Shown: positions 17,001 to 25,688, counted from the stretch's first letter. The stretch is DNA of 64,000 bases from Roseovarius gaetbuli (GCF_900172365.1 NZ_FWFJ01000001.1:62001-126000); one strand, 5' to 3'. The notes: a model not told the origin generated them from the sequence alone. Numbers and translations are program-made.

Positions 17001-17990
17001 TTAGCTCTGGCTCAGGCCCATGGCGGTCATGTGATCCTGAACAAGATTGGTAAAGGCGGCGTCGGGGGTAAAGCCAAGCGCGCGGGCGCGCGGCGTGATG
17101 ATCTCGCCCGGCCAGCTATTGACGATGGCGGCAATGGTGGCGTCGGGGGCGGGCCTGACGCGGTCGGCAACCCGGTCGCCCGCAACCCGGCGCAGGGTTT
17201 CAAGCATCTCGCCCACGGTGACGGTAATGCCGGGCAGGGTGATGGTCGTTGTCTCGCCAAGCGCATTCTGGTCAAGGCCACAGGCGGCCAGCGTATACTC
17301 AAGCGCCTTGGCAGGCGAAGCAAGGTGCAGCCGCAGATCGCGCCCCACCGGCAAAGGCGCCTCTTGCCCGGCCAAAGGTTCGCGGATGATACCGCTGGCA
17401 AAGCTCGACGCGGCCTTGTTGGGCGCGCCGGGGCGCACGGAAATCGTTGGAAACCGAAGACTGCGGCCAAGGATAAACCCCTTGCGCGTGGCGTCGCGCA
17501 CCAAGAGTTCGCCCATGAGCTTTTGCGTGCCATAGGACGAGCGCGGCGCAGGCAGGGTATCTTCGGAGATGGTGTCATTCGCAGCGCAGGAAAACACCGC
17601 CACGGAGGACGAAAAGACAAACACCGGCGGGCGCGCCATGCCTCGGCAGGCGTTGATAAGGTCGATGGTCGACTGCAGGTTCACCGCCATGCCAAGGTCG
17701 AAATCGGCCTCTGCCTGTCCCGAAACCACGGCGGCAAGGTGGATGACAAGTTCGGGCGAATCTTCGGTGATACGCGCCAATATCGCCGGATCAGAGAGCG
17801 CGCCGGGCAGGGCATGCACGCGGCGATGGCTGGCGGCAAGATCGGCGAGCGGCGCTTCGGCCATGTCGCAGGCAAGGATCGCCGAAATGCATCGCTCTTG
17901 CCCGTTCAGCACAAGCGTATCGCGCGCCGCAAGCGCGCCGACAACCATACGGCCAATGAATCCGGCAGCACCGGTGACGAGTATCCGCAA
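17001..17990 (-). CDS. denD: D-erythronate dehydrogenase-like NAD-dependent epimerase/dehydratase family protein
   Basis: The 329-residue extended SDR protein starts LRILVTGAAGFIGRMVV, has the catalytic YGTQK (YxxxK) with an upstream SSS motif (FVFSSSVAVF), and is of DenD length. DenD oxidises D-erythronate to 2-oxo-tetronate, which OtnI/OtnK/OtnC process. The start is a TTG at 17990 with GGGAGGA upstream; the ATG five bases earlier is out of frame, and the longer frame to 18113 would run over the operators. It is the first gene of the operon and divergent from the LacI regulator. Confidence 0.83.
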   Translation of the reverse strand: MRILVTGAAGFIGRMVVGALAARDTLVLNGQERCISAILACDMAEAPLADLAASHRRVHALPGALSDPAILARITEDSPELVIHLAAVVSGQAEADFDLGMAVNLQSTIDLINACRGMARPPVFVFSSSVAVFSCAANDTISEDTLPAPRSSYGTQKLMGELLVRDATRKGFILGRSLRFPTISVRPGAPNKAASSFASGIIREPLAGQEAPLPVGRDLRLHLASPAKALEYTLAACGLDQNALGETTTITLPGITVTVGEMLETLRRVAGDRVADRVRPAPDATIAAIVNSWPGEIITPRARALGFTPDAAFTNLVQDHMTAMGLSQS

Positions 17991-18025
17991 ATGTCCATCC
18001 TCCCGAGCGGCAAGCTTGCACTCAA

Positions 18026-18039
18026 TGACAGCGCTGTCA
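18026..18039. promoter_or_regulatory. Operator 1 for the LacI-family regulator
   Basis: TGACAGCGCTGTCA is a perfect 14-bp palindrome with the central CG step typical of LacI-family operators. It lies 36 bp upstream of the denD TTG. Confidence 0.75.
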
Positions 18040-18088
18040 ATAGGGTCGGTTCTATGCTGAAAAGTGATGACCACAAGCCAAAAATATG

Positions 18089-18102
18089 TGACAGCCCTGT
18101 CA
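18089..18102. promoter_or_regulatory. Operator 2 for the LacI-family regulator
   Basis: TGACAGCCCTGTCA differs from operator 1 at one central base. It lies 63 bp downstream of operator 1, close to six helical turns, and 24 bp upstream of the regulator start, so both divergent promoters can be covered by one tetramer or two dimers. Confidence 0.72.
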
Positions 18103-18125
18103 TTTTTACGCATGATGCCCCCACC

Positions 18126-19160
18126 ATGGACGAAAACAACATCCCGAAAAACACAGCTTCAAACCGCCGCCCGACCCTGTCGCAGGTGGCCGCCGCCGCC
18201 GGCGTCAGCGAGATCACTGCAAGCCGCGCCATGCGCGGGGGCGGGCTTGTGGCCAAGGCCACGGCGGACCGGGTGCAGGCAGCCGCGCGAGAGCTTAACT
18301 ATGTGCCCAACCGCCTTGCGGGCACGCTTGCGGGCGGGGCGTCGCGACAGGTGGGGGTGATCCTGCCGTCGCTGTCCAACAGCGTCTTTGCCGATGTGCT
18401 GAAAGGGCTTGAAGATCGCCTTGAGGAGGCCGGCTATCAACCGGTTCTGGGGATTTCGAACTATGATCCGACCCGCGAAGAGCGGCTGATCGAGAACCTC
18501 TTGTCGTGGCGTCCGGCCGGGATCGTGATCGCGCCTGCAGATATGACCGCAGCAAGCCGCGCCTTGCTTTTGCGCGCTGGATTGCCGGTGGTTGAAATCA
18601 TGGATGTCGATGCCACCCCGACCGATATGGCGGTGGGAATCTCGCACCTTTCGGCAGGGCGCGCGATGGCGCATTACCTTGTGGGGCGGGGCTATGAACG
18701 CTTTGCCTATCTTGGCCATTCGATAGACAGCGACCTGCGCGCCCTGGCCCGTCTTGAGGGGTTTCGAGGCGCCCTTGGCGAGGTCGGCAGAGAGCTTGCA
18801 CAGTGCCTGACGCTTGCGGGGCCGTCCTCTGTCAACCTTGGGCGCGAGGGGCTGGCGCGGCTTTTGGCCGAGGCCGAACAGCCGCCCGATCTGGTTTATT
18901 TCTCGAACGACGATATGGCCGTGGGCGGCATGTTTCACTGTATGGCGGCGGGGATTTCGGTGCCGGGTGATCTTGCCTTGGCGGGGTTCAACGGGCTTGA
19001 GATCGGTCAGGCGCTGCCGGTGCCGCTGACCACCACCGCCTCGAACCGCGCCGCCATCGGCACCGAGGCCGCGCGCCAGCTGTTGCAGCGCTTCAAGGGC
19101 GGCATGCCGGAAAAGATAAGCGATGTCGGCTTTCGCCTGATCCCCGGCCAGACGGCCTGA
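18126..19160 (+). CDS. LacI-family transcriptional regulator of the sugar-acid operon
   Basis: The 344-residue protein has an N-terminal LacI helix-turn-helix (TLSQVAAAAGVSEITASRAM) and hinge helix (VPNRLAGTLAG), then a periplasmic-binding-protein-like sensor domain to the end. ATG 18126 is used although its ribosome-binding site is poor; an upstream ATG at 18053 would place operator 2 inside the gene. It is divergent from denD, and the gap holds two matching palindromes. The likely role is repression of the sugar-acid operon and of itself, relieved by a C4 acid or pathway intermediate. Confidence 0.88.
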   Translation: MDENNIPKNTASNRRPTLSQVAAAAGVSEITASRAMRGGGLVAKATADRVQAAARELNYVPNRLAGTLAGGASRQVGVILPSLSNSVFADVLKGLEDRLEEAGYQPVLGISNYDPTREERLIENLLSWRPAGIVIAPADMTAASRALLLRAGLPVVEIMDVDATPTDMAVGISHLSAGRAMAHYLVGRGYERFAYLGHSIDSDLRALARLEGFRGALGEVGRELAQCLTLAGPSSVNLGREGLARLLAEAEQPPDLVYFSNDDMAVGGMFHCMAAGISVPGDLALAGFNGLEIGQALPVPLTTTASNRAAIGTEAARQLLQRFKGGMPEKISDVGFRLIPGQTA

Positions 19161-19166
19161 GACGGC

Positions 19167-19994
19167 TTAGGGCCTGGTCAAAAGCCACCGCTGAGTGTCA
19201 TGATCATACCGCAGCATCCGCGCCGCCTTTTTCTGCGGACGGGTGCGCTTGACATACTGGCGATAAAGCAGCGCGTGCAGGCGCTCCAACAGGTTGGGGC
19301 GACGCCGCAGGGCGCGAATTTCGCGGCGATACCCACCGGGCGTCTGCTTCGAGAGCTGATCGGGCTCGACCGTGAACGATCCGATATGGGTGTCGATCAC
19401 GTAAAGCTCTTGGTGGCGCGCGAGCGAACGCCAAAGGAAATAGTCGCCCGCCAGCTTGCACGTCGCCAGCTTTTCCAGATCGAAATGCGTATTCAGGCCG
19501 CTGCGCCAGAGCGTGCTTTCCTGCTGCAGGACGGTCAGACGCGTGCCGTACATGCCGCAATCGAAAAAGGAGCGTCGAAAAGGATGCGGCAGGCGGCAAT
19601 TGATGATCTGCCCCTTTTCATTGCGCGTCACCTCGTGCCCGGTGACCCATTGAACCTCGGGGTAGCGCGACAAGACCTCGGTGATCACGGAAAACGCGTG
19701 GGGATCAAAGGTCTCTCCCGCGGGCAGATAGCCGGTGACGTCGCCCCCGGCGCGCGCAAGCCCCTTGGCAAGCGCGTCATACATGCCGCTGTCTTGTTCC
19801 GACAGGATGGTTATGCGCGGATCGTCAAAGCCGCGTACATGATCAAGCGTGTCATCGCTCGAGGCCCCGTCGACGACAATGCAACTCAGGCGCGCCTCAC
19901 CTGTGGCAAGCGCTGTCTGGGACAGCAGGCTTTCGATGGTATGCGCGATTTTGGAACCGGCATTGAAAACCGGAATGATGATGGTGAACTCCAT
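19167..19994 (-). CDS. Family 2 glycosyltransferase
   Basis: The 275-residue protein begins with the GT2 signature MEFTIIIPVFNAGSKIAHTIESLLSQT, followed by IVVDGASSDDT and an acidic nucleotide-sugar region (LSEQDSGMYDALAKGL). GYLPAGETF occupies the position where GT2 enzymes often carry the DxD metal site, so the metal-binding Asp pair is not obvious. The basic C-terminus (KRTRPQKKAARML) may associate with membrane. It is downstream of another glycan-type gene on the same strand. Acceptor and sugar are unknown. Confidence 0.85.
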   Translation of the reverse strand: MEFTIIIPVFNAGSKIAHTIESLLSQTALATGEARLSCIVVDGASSDDTLDHVRGFDDPRITILSEQDSGMYDALAKGLARAGGDVTGYLPAGETFDPHAFSVITEVLSRYPEVQWVTGHEVTRNEKGQIINCRLPHPFRRSFFDCGMYGTRLTVLQQESTLWRSGLNTHFDLEKLATCKLAGDYFLWRSLARHQELYVIDTHIGSFTVEPDQLSKQTPGGYRREIRALRRRPNLLERLHALLYRQYVKRTRPQKKAARMLRYDHDTQRWLLTRP

Positions 19995-20045
19995 CAGCCT
20001 GCACCACCCGTTGAAATAGCGCCTGACGCCATCTGGCGAGCCCGG

Positions 20046-20936
20046 TCATGCATCTCGGCGGGTTCCTGCAATCTCGTTCAAAAGCAATGTGTTATACAGA
20101 GACGTTTCGCGCAGAACCCGGCGGGTGTGGGTCTTGGACATGGGCAGAAACATTGCAAAAAGTCGCGCCTCAAGGGCACGAATGGAAGAAGAGCCATAAT
20201 GCCCCCGCCCAATCCGCGCCAATTCCGCCACGTGTTTGTTGACGAAAGCATTCTGCCTCAGGCTTGGATCGGCGGCCCCAAGCAGGCGGCGGAACTCCTG
20301 ACCAGAGCGGATATACTGTTTCTTGTTCCAGCGTCCGTCATGGGCAAGGTGCCAGATCTTGATACCCGTTCCGGGCAGAAATTCGCAATTTTGCCAAAAC
20401 AGCATCAGCGGCAGATAATGATCCCACCACGGCATGCCATAGATCAACTGGCCACAGTCGATATTCGCAAGCGCCTCGCGCCCGGCCCCAAGAAGGTCGA
20501 TGCCACCGTCATAAGGCGCATCCGCCTTGGTGTTGTCGCCGTGGTAATCGCGGCGCCGCACGCCGATTGCCTGGGTCGGGCCAAGGTTGGCGAGGCGCTG
20601 TTTTGCGGTCTCGTCCATCTCAAGCTCGATATCGGCATTGATGATGAAAATCCGCTCGCTCTGCAATGACAGGGCGGCATTCAGAAGGTCGTTCATGAAC
20701 ACATGCGGGCGACCGGTGAATTCCGAGGCATCGCGCGTCACACGCACAACCCTGACGTCATGTTCTTTGATCAGCGGATGCAGCGCTTCTGTCTCGGCGT
20801 TGACGGTGACCGGCTCGAACCCGCAGGCGCGCCAGGATTTTATGCAGGCCGAAAGATGAGCATCACCGATTTCCTGACCCATCGCATCCTTGCGCGAAAA
20901 GAACGGCGGTATCGACGTGACAATCGGACAACCCAT
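20046..20936 (-). CDS. Hypothetical protein, possibly glycosyltransferase-like
   Basis: The 296-residue product starts MGCPIVTSIPPFFSRKDAMGQEIG and contains IFIINADIELE, reminiscent of the metal-binding strand of GT-A enzymes, then conserved-looking WWDHYLPLMLFWQNC and HLAHDGRWN segments. No signal peptide or membrane helix is seen. AAGGAAG precedes the ATG. It lies 51 bp upstream of a family 2 glycosyltransferase on the same strand, so both probably build or modify one cell-surface glycan. The family assignment is tentative. Confidence 0.7.
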   Translation of the reverse strand: MGCPIVTSIPPFFSRKDAMGQEIGDAHLSACIKSWRACGFEPVTVNAETEALHPLIKEHDVRVVRVTRDASEFTGRPHVFMNDLLNAALSLQSERIFIINADIELEMDETAKQRLANLGPTQAIGVRRRDYHGDNTKADAPYDGGIDLLGAGREALANIDCGQLIYGMPWWDHYLPLMLFWQNCEFLPGTGIKIWHLAHDGRWNKKQYIRSGQEFRRLLGAADPSLRQNAFVNKHVAELARIGRGHYGSSSIRALEARLFAMFLPMSKTHTRRVLRETSLYNTLLLNEIAGTRRDA

Positions 20937-21016
20937 AGGTGGCTTCCTTAATCCCTAAATTTAGCCGAGGCTATGACATACTCTAACTTTGGCTTCAAGT
21001 TTGCGAGCGGCGCCGC

Positions 21017-21490
21017 TCAAAGCCCGAGATCCGCGCGCAGCCGCGCACGCGCGCGCGCCAGACGTGACATGACGGTGCCGGGTGCAAGCCCGGTGCGACG
21101 GGCCAGATCGGCGGGGCTGGTCTCGCCCGCAGCCACCATCCGCATAAGGCGCTCCTGATCGCGCGGCAGGCGCCTGATGGCGCAGAGTGTCTCGCTTAGC
21201 GCGCAGGCATCAAGGGCATTGGGCAGGGTCATTGTCTCGACCTCTGGTGCGCCAAGCGGGATCTGGTCACGGCGCAAGCTCTGACGGTGCTGATTGCGCA
21301 GCGCGGTCATGGCATAGGCGCGCAGATCGTCAATTTCGGCGCCCGCATCAAGCCTCACCCACAGCTTTAGCAACACCTCCTGGCAGAGATCCTGCGACCG
21401 GTCCGTTTCGCGGGTAAGACGACGGGCCACCCGCATCAGGTCGGGCATCAGGTCGGTCAGGGGGGCAGTCAGCGGGTCGGGCTGGGGCAT
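21017..21490 (-). CDS. ECF-type RNA polymerase sigma factor
   Basis: The 157-residue protein has sigma region 2 (DRSQDLCQEVLLKLWVRL, with the -10 recognition helix around LRAYAMTALRNQHR) and region 4 (PADLARRTGLAPGTVMSRLARARARLRADL) and lacks region 3, the ECF layout. AAGAGG precedes the ATG. No anti-sigma factor gene lies on either side; instead a small secreted EF-hand protein is encoded divergently 253 bp away. Confidence 0.9.
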   Translation of the reverse strand: MPQPDPLTAPLTDLMPDLMRVARRLTRETDRSQDLCQEVLLKLWVRLDAGAEIDDLRAYAMTALRNQHRQSLRRDQIPLGAPEVETMTLPNALDACALSETLCAIRRLPRDQERLMRMVAAGETSPADLARRTGLAPGTVMSRLARARARLRADLGL

Positions 21491-21743
21491 CGCAACCTCT
21501 TGGGTGAGGCTCGAGTTTTGCGACTTTCCTTGCGCGCAATCAAATGGGCAGATTCCGCCGATGCCACTTGAAGGGCCTTTTTGGGCAAGGCTTCGCCGGT
21601 TCGCAAGCCTGTGATCGGCGGGGCCTCGCGCGTTCGGGCCTGTTGCCGCTATCGGCGGGACGCCCCGGCCATCTCGGGCGTCTTGGGGTGTAAGGTTCGC
21701 GGCTGTCGCGGCCTTTCAACCTGACCTTCTAAGGAGAACAGAC

Positions 21744-21998
21744 ATGATGAAATTCATCGTACTTGTGCTTGGACTTGGCGCGCTGGCAAATGCGGCGATC
21801 GCCATGGGCGAAGCCATGGCCGAGCTTGATGCGAACGGCGATGGCATGCTCAGCGTAAGCGAGGTGCAGGCCGCCTATCCCGACATCAGCGCCGAGACCT
21901 TTTCCGAGGTCGACACCAACAGCGACGGCGCGCTTGACGAAGCAGAGCTTATCGCGGGCCAGGAACAGGGCCTCTTGCCGGATATGTCGGTGAACTAA
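21744..21998 (+). CDS. Small secreted EF-hand protein
   Basis: The 84-residue product has a hydrophobic N-terminal signal (MMKFIVLVLGLGALANAAIA) and two EF-hand loops: DANGDGMLSVSE near residue 29 and DTNSDGALDEAE near residue 57, with Asp/Asn/Glu at the calcium positions. It is predicted to be exported and to bind Ca2+. AAGGAGAA lies just before the ATG. Divergence from an ECF sigma gene suggests shared control, perhaps with this protein as the sigma factor's target. No larger domain is present. Confidence 0.85.
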   Translation: MMKFIVLVLGLGALANAAIAMGEAMAELDANGDGMLSVSEVQAAYPDISAETFSEVDTNSDGALDEAELIAGQEQGLLPDMSVN

Positions 21999-22078
21999 GC
22001 GTTTTCCGACATCCCCCCGATTGGTTGCGCAGTTTCCCCAGAGTGCGCAGCCGCTCAAGGGGGGGGCGGGCCGTGTCC

Positions 22079-23134
22079 TTAGGCGGGTGCGGCCCGTTGT
22101 ACCATCCCGAAAAGATCGCGCGGATCATCGGGATCGGCCAAGAGATCAAGGTCGATGAAAAGATCGGTGCCGTTGATATTGTCACGCACATAGCGCAGGG
22201 CAGAAAAATCCTCGATGGCAAAGCCGACACTGTCAAACAGGGTGATCTGTTCGGGCGAGGTGCGCCCCTTGACTGTGCCGTTGATCACCTCCCACATCTG
22301 GGTGACGGGGTGATCGGCGTCGAGTTGCTGAATTTCGCCTTCAATCCGGGTTTGCTCGGGGTATTCCACAAAGATATCGGCGCGATGCAGGATCGCCGGG
22401 GCCAGTTCGGTCTTGCCGGGGCAATCGCCGCCGATGGCGTTGATATGCACGCCCGCGCCGACCATGTTGTCGGTCAGGATGGTGGCATATTGCTTGTCTG
22501 CGGTGCAGGTGGTGATGATCTGCGCGCCTTCCATGCTTTCCTCGGCGGATGTGCAGGCGACAACGTCAAGACCCAGCCCCGACAGGTTGCGCGCCGCCTT
22601 GGCGGTGGCGGCGGGATCGGTGTCATAAAGGCGCACGGTTTTGATGCCACAGATCGCCTTCATCGCCATGCTCTGAAATTCGGATTGCGCGCCATTGCCG
22701 ATCATCGCCATGGTGTCGGCGCCCTTGGGGGCAAGATATTTCGCCACCATCGCCGAGGTGGCGGCCGTGCGAAGGGCGGTCAGAACTGTCATTTCCGACA
22801 GTAGCACCGGATAGCCATTGCCGACATTCGCCAAAAGCCCAAAGGCGGTCACGGTCTGCAAGCCATCGGCGGTGTTCTTGGGGTGGCCGTTGACGTACTT
22901 GAACCCGTAAACCTCGCCATCCGAGGTCGGCATAAGCTCGATCACACCCTCGGCGGAATGGCTGGCAACGCGGGGCGTTTTGTCAAACAGCTCCCAACGG
23001 CGGAAATCAGCCTCGATGTACTCGGCCAGCCCGCGCAGCATCGGTTCGATCCCGATGTGATGTACCAGCTTCATCATGTTGTCGACGGAAACAAACGGCA
23101 CTAGGGCCTTTTCGGAGGGGGTCAGGGTGGTCAT
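22079..23134 (-). CDS. Ornithine cyclodeaminase
   Basis: The 351-residue protein is of the ornithine cyclodeaminase/mu-crystallin family: substrate-side PSEKALVPFVSVDNMMKLV at the N-terminus, then the NAD-binding MAMIGNGAQSEFQSMAMKAI. It converts L-ornithine to L-proline and ammonia. ATG 23134 is the internal start; the longer frame would add a Pro-rich leader covering the 40-bp gap and the arginase end. It follows the arginase gene by 40 bp on the same strand, giving an arginine to ornithine to proline route. Confidence 0.9.
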   Translation of the reverse strand: MTTLTPSEKALVPFVSVDNMMKLVHHIGIEPMLRGLAEYIEADFRRWELFDKTPRVASHSAEGVIELMPTSDGEVYGFKYVNGHPKNTADGLQTVTAFGLLANVGNGYPVLLSEMTVLTALRTAATSAMVAKYLAPKGADTMAMIGNGAQSEFQSMAMKAICGIKTVRLYDTDPAATAKAARNLSGLGLDVVACTSAEESMEGAQIITTCTADKQYATILTDNMVGAGVHINAIGGDCPGKTELAPAILHRADIFVEYPEQTRIEGEIQQLDADHPVTQMWEVINGTVKGRTSPEQITLFDSVGFAIEDFSALRYVRDNINGTDLFIDLDLLADPDDPRDLFGMVQRAAPA

Positions 23135-23174
23135 GCGGATACCTCTTGGGAATGTCGCCTGTGGCGAAATTGGA

Positions 23175-24104
23175 TCAGGAAAAGGCGCGGGTTGGGCGGT
23201 CAAACACGCGGCGGCCAAGCGCCGAGGCGGCGAGATCGACCATCACCTGCGCTGTGCGCCCGCGATCATCGAGGAAGGGGTTGAGTTCGACCAGATCGAG
23301 CGAGGTCATCAACCCGCTGTCGCTTATCATTTCCATCACCAGATGGGCCTCGCGGATGGTGGCGCCGCCGGGCACGGTGGTGCCGACCGCCGGGGCAACG
23401 GAGGGATCAAGGAAATCGACATCAAGCGAGACATGCAACGCGCCATTTGCCGCCGCCACATCGTCAAGAAAGGCGGAAAGCGGCGCGGCGATGCCCTGCT
23501 CGTCGATCGCGCGCATGTCGTGATAGCGGATATCGCTTTGCTGAAGCGCCTCGCGTTCGGCCATATCGACCGAGCGCAGGCCCAGAATGCAGATGTTTTC
23601 CTGCGCCACCGGATGCCTGACCTCGGGAAAGCCATGAAAGCCCTCGCGCCCGGTCACATAGCCCAGGGGCGTGCCATGCAGGTTGCCCGAGGCGGTCGAT
23701 TGCGGCGTGTGAAAATCGCTATGGGCATCAAGCCAGAGCACGAATTGCGGGCGCCCCGCCCTGGCGGCATGGGCGGCAACGCCCGCGACCGAGCCCAAGG
23801 ACAGGCTGTGATCGCCACCAAGGAAGATCGGCAAGCCCTGCGCCATCGCCGCTTCGCCAGCCTCGATCAGGGTGGCGGTCCAGCCTGCGGTTTCGATCGC
23901 GGCAAAGACATGCGGCGGCATATCGGGGTGAAGCTCAGCCGGGGCATGGGTGAGATTGCCCATGTCCCTGACGTCATGGCCCAGACCCGACAGCGCCTCG
24001 GCAAGGCCGGCGGTGCGATAGGCATCCGGGCCCATAAGGCAACCGCGACGATTTTTGCCGCTATCAACCGGCGCGCCGACCAGAATACAGGTTTTTGTGG
24101 TCAT
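23175..24104 (-). CDS. rocF: Arginase
   Basis: The 309-residue ureohydrolase carries the dimanganese motifs GGDHSLSLGS, WLDAHSDFH and SLDVDFLDPS, and a C-terminal region of arginase rather than agmatinase type (SLDLVELNPFLDDRGRTAQVMVDL). It cleaves L-arginine to urea and L-ornithine. GGAAAGAG precedes the ATG at 24104. It is first in an operon with ornithine cyclodeaminase and divergent from an Lrp/AsnC regulator that probably activates it in response to an amino acid. Confidence 0.92.
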   Translation of the reverse strand: MTTKTCILVGAPVDSGKNRRGCLMGPDAYRTAGLAEALSGLGHDVRDMGNLTHAPAELHPDMPPHVFAAIETAGWTATLIEAGEAAMAQGLPIFLGGDHSLSLGSVAGVAAHAARAGRPQFVLWLDAHSDFHTPQSTASGNLHGTPLGYVTGREGFHGFPEVRHPVAQENICILGLRSVDMAEREALQQSDIRYHDMRAIDEQGIAAPLSAFLDDVAAANGALHVSLDVDFLDPSVAPAVGTTVPGGATIREAHLVMEMISDSGLMTSLDLVELNPFLDDRGRTAQVMVDLAASALGRRVFDRPTRAFS

Positions 24105-24220
24105 GATCTCTTTCCTTTTCGGGGTTGTATGCAAGTTGGTGTCAATTTGGGTTGATTTACAGCCGCTATTTTGCGCTAATCGGGTGAAGTTTTCACAAAA
24201 CGAAAGAAGTAACTGACGAA
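24105..24220. promoter_or_regulatory. Divergent promoter region of arginase and its Lrp-type regulator
   Basis: This 116-bp AT-rich stretch must contain both divergent promoters. No clear Lrp-type palindrome was identified by eye, which is usual for this degenerate family. Confidence 0.5.
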
Positions 24221-24649
24221 ATGGACGATATTGATCGCAAATTGATTTCGGCGCTGCGCCATGATGCGCGGGCCTCTCTTTCGGATCTGGCGCTTGGGCT
24301 TGGGGTGTCGCGCACCACGGTGCGCGGGCGGATTGACCGGCTGCGTCAGCGCGGCGAGATCGTCGGCTTTAGCGTGGTCTTGCGCGGCGACACGGCGCGC
24401 GATCCGGTGCGCGGGCTGATGATGCTTGGCATCGAGGGGCGCGGCGCGGATCGGATCATCCGCCAACTCAACGGGCTAAGTGCTGTGCGCGCGACCCATA
24501 CCACCAACGGGCGTTGGGATGTGATCGTCGAGATCGGCACGCCGACGCTGGAAGAGCTTGATCAGGTCTTGGGCCAAATCCGCCGGTTCGACGGGATTGC
24601 CCATTCCGAAACCAGCCTTTTGCTCAACACCCGAAAATCGGGGCGTTAA
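24221..24649 (+). CDS. Lrp/AsnC-family regulator
   Basis: The 142-residue protein has an N-terminal winged helix-turn-helix (LISALRHDARASLSDLALGLGVSRTTVRGRIDRL) and a C-terminal RAM-type effector domain (VRGLMMLGIEGRGADRIIRQLNGL to the end). It starts 117 bp from the divergently transcribed arginase gene, the usual place for a local amino-acid-responsive activator. Its last 4 bp overlap the converging dsbB. Confidence 0.9.
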   Translation: MDDIDRKLISALRHDARASLSDLALGLGVSRTTVRGRIDRLRQRGEIVGFSVVLRGDTARDPVRGLMMLGIEGRGADRIIRQLNGLSAVRATHTTNGRWDVIVEIGTPTLEELDQVLGQIRRFDGIAHSETSLLLNTRKSGR

Positions 24650-25113
24650 CCGCGCCGCCAGGCCAGGAACCAGACAGCGGCCAGCCCGAGCGACACAATC
24701 GCGTTCCAGCTTGCCATCGACAGGGTGAACATCTCCCATGGCACCTCGTCACAGCGCACAAGCGGGGCGGCCATGATCTGGGCCAGAAGGTCGTCGGTTG
24801 AAAGGCTCGTCGCGTCGCCTGCGGTGCAGGTGGTCGGGCCTTGCCAAAAGCCGCGCTCGACCCCGGTGTGATAGAACCCGATGCCCGCCGTGGCGAGAGC
24901 CGCAAGCATGCCGCCAAAAGCCATGACGCGGGGGACGAAAAACATCGCCAGCACGCCAAATCCGATGGCAATCACATGCGGCCAACGTTGCCAGAGACAA
25001 AGCTTGCAAGGCGCCATGTCGCCCAGATGCTGAAACGCGAGCGCCCCAAGCATCATCGCCGCCGAGCCACCCGCAGCCAGCAGGATCAGGTTTCTTTGCG
25101 TCACAAAGGTCAT
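24646..25113 (-). CDS. dsbB: Disulfide bond formation protein DsbB
   Basis: The 155-residue inner-membrane protein has four hydrophobic segments, the quinone-side CxxC (Cys36 and Cys39 in APCKLCLWQRW) and the second periplasmic pair Cys96 and Cys121. It reoxidises DsbA using ubiquinone. Its start overlaps the stop of the upstream DedA-like gene (ATGA), so the two are co-translated. No dsbA is in the window. Confidence 0.9.
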   Translation of the reverse strand: MTFVTQRNLILLAAGGSAAMMLGALAFQHLGDMAPCKLCLWQRWPHVIAIGFGVLAMFFVPRVMAFGGMLAALATAGIGFYHTGVERGFWQGPTTCTAGDATSLSTDDLLAQIMAAPLVRCDEVPWEMFTLSMASWNAIVSLGLAAVWFLAWRRG

Positions 25114-25688
25114 AGGTGCTTCACCAGGTAAAAGCCGGCAAACAGCAGGACCACAAAGACGATGGTCAGAATGCCAAGGCGTCGTTCGATGAAATCCCGG
25201 ATCGGCGCGCCGAATTTCCGCAAGAGTGCCGCCAGGATAAAGAACCGCAAGCCGCGTGCAAGGATCGAGGTGGCGATAAAGGTGGCCAGCGGCATGCCTG
25301 TGACCCCCGACATGATGGTGATCACCTTATAGGGAAACGGCGTGACCCCGGCGGTCAGAACGGCCCAAAAGCCGAAATCGTTGAAGCGGGTGCGAAACGC
25401 TTCCATCGCATCGCCTTTGCCGAGCGCCTCAAGGATCGGCTGGCCGAGTTCCTGATAGGCAAGCGCGCCGATGGCATAGCCCAAAAGCCCGCCGGTGACC
25501 GAGGCCACAAGAGCCACACCGGCAATCAGCCAGGCACGAGACGGGCGCGCAAGGATCATAGGAATGATCAGAACATCGGGTGGAATCGGAAAGACCGAGC
25601 TTTCGATGAAAGACACAGCCGCAAGCACCCAAAGGGCGTGGCGATGATCCGCCATCCGGAGAGTCCAGTCATAAAGGCGCTTCATCAT
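25110..25688 (-). CDS. YqaA/DedA-family membrane protein
   Basis: The 192-residue protein is mostly hydrophobic and carries the SNARE-associated/VTT features: ESSVFPIPPDVLIIPMILA near the N-terminus, a Gly-rich GGLLGYAIGALAY helix and PFPYKVITIMSGVTGM. Related DedA proteins act in membrane lipid handling. The start pair ATGATG at 25688/25685 follows GAAAGAA. It overlaps dsbB by 4 bp. Specific function is unknown. Confidence 0.85.
   Translation of the reverse strand: MMKRLYDWTLRMADHRHALWVLAAVSFIESSVFPIPPDVLIIPMILARPSRAWLIAGVALVASVTGGLLGYAIGALAYQELGQPILEALGKGDAMEAFRTRFNDFGFWAVLTAGVTPFPYKVITIMSGVTGMPLATFIATSILARGLRFFILAALLRKFGAPIRDFIERRLGILTIVFVVLLFAGFYLVKHL

Noticed and set aside
17031-18125. 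Long upstream extension of the LacI-family reading frame
   Set aside because: It is antisense to denD and shows no domain; the helix-turn-helix begins shortly after 18126.
19200-20669. 489-codon plus-strand frame crossing two glycosyltransferase-type genes
   Set aside because: It spans the gap and parts of two minus-strand genes with no recognisable domain.
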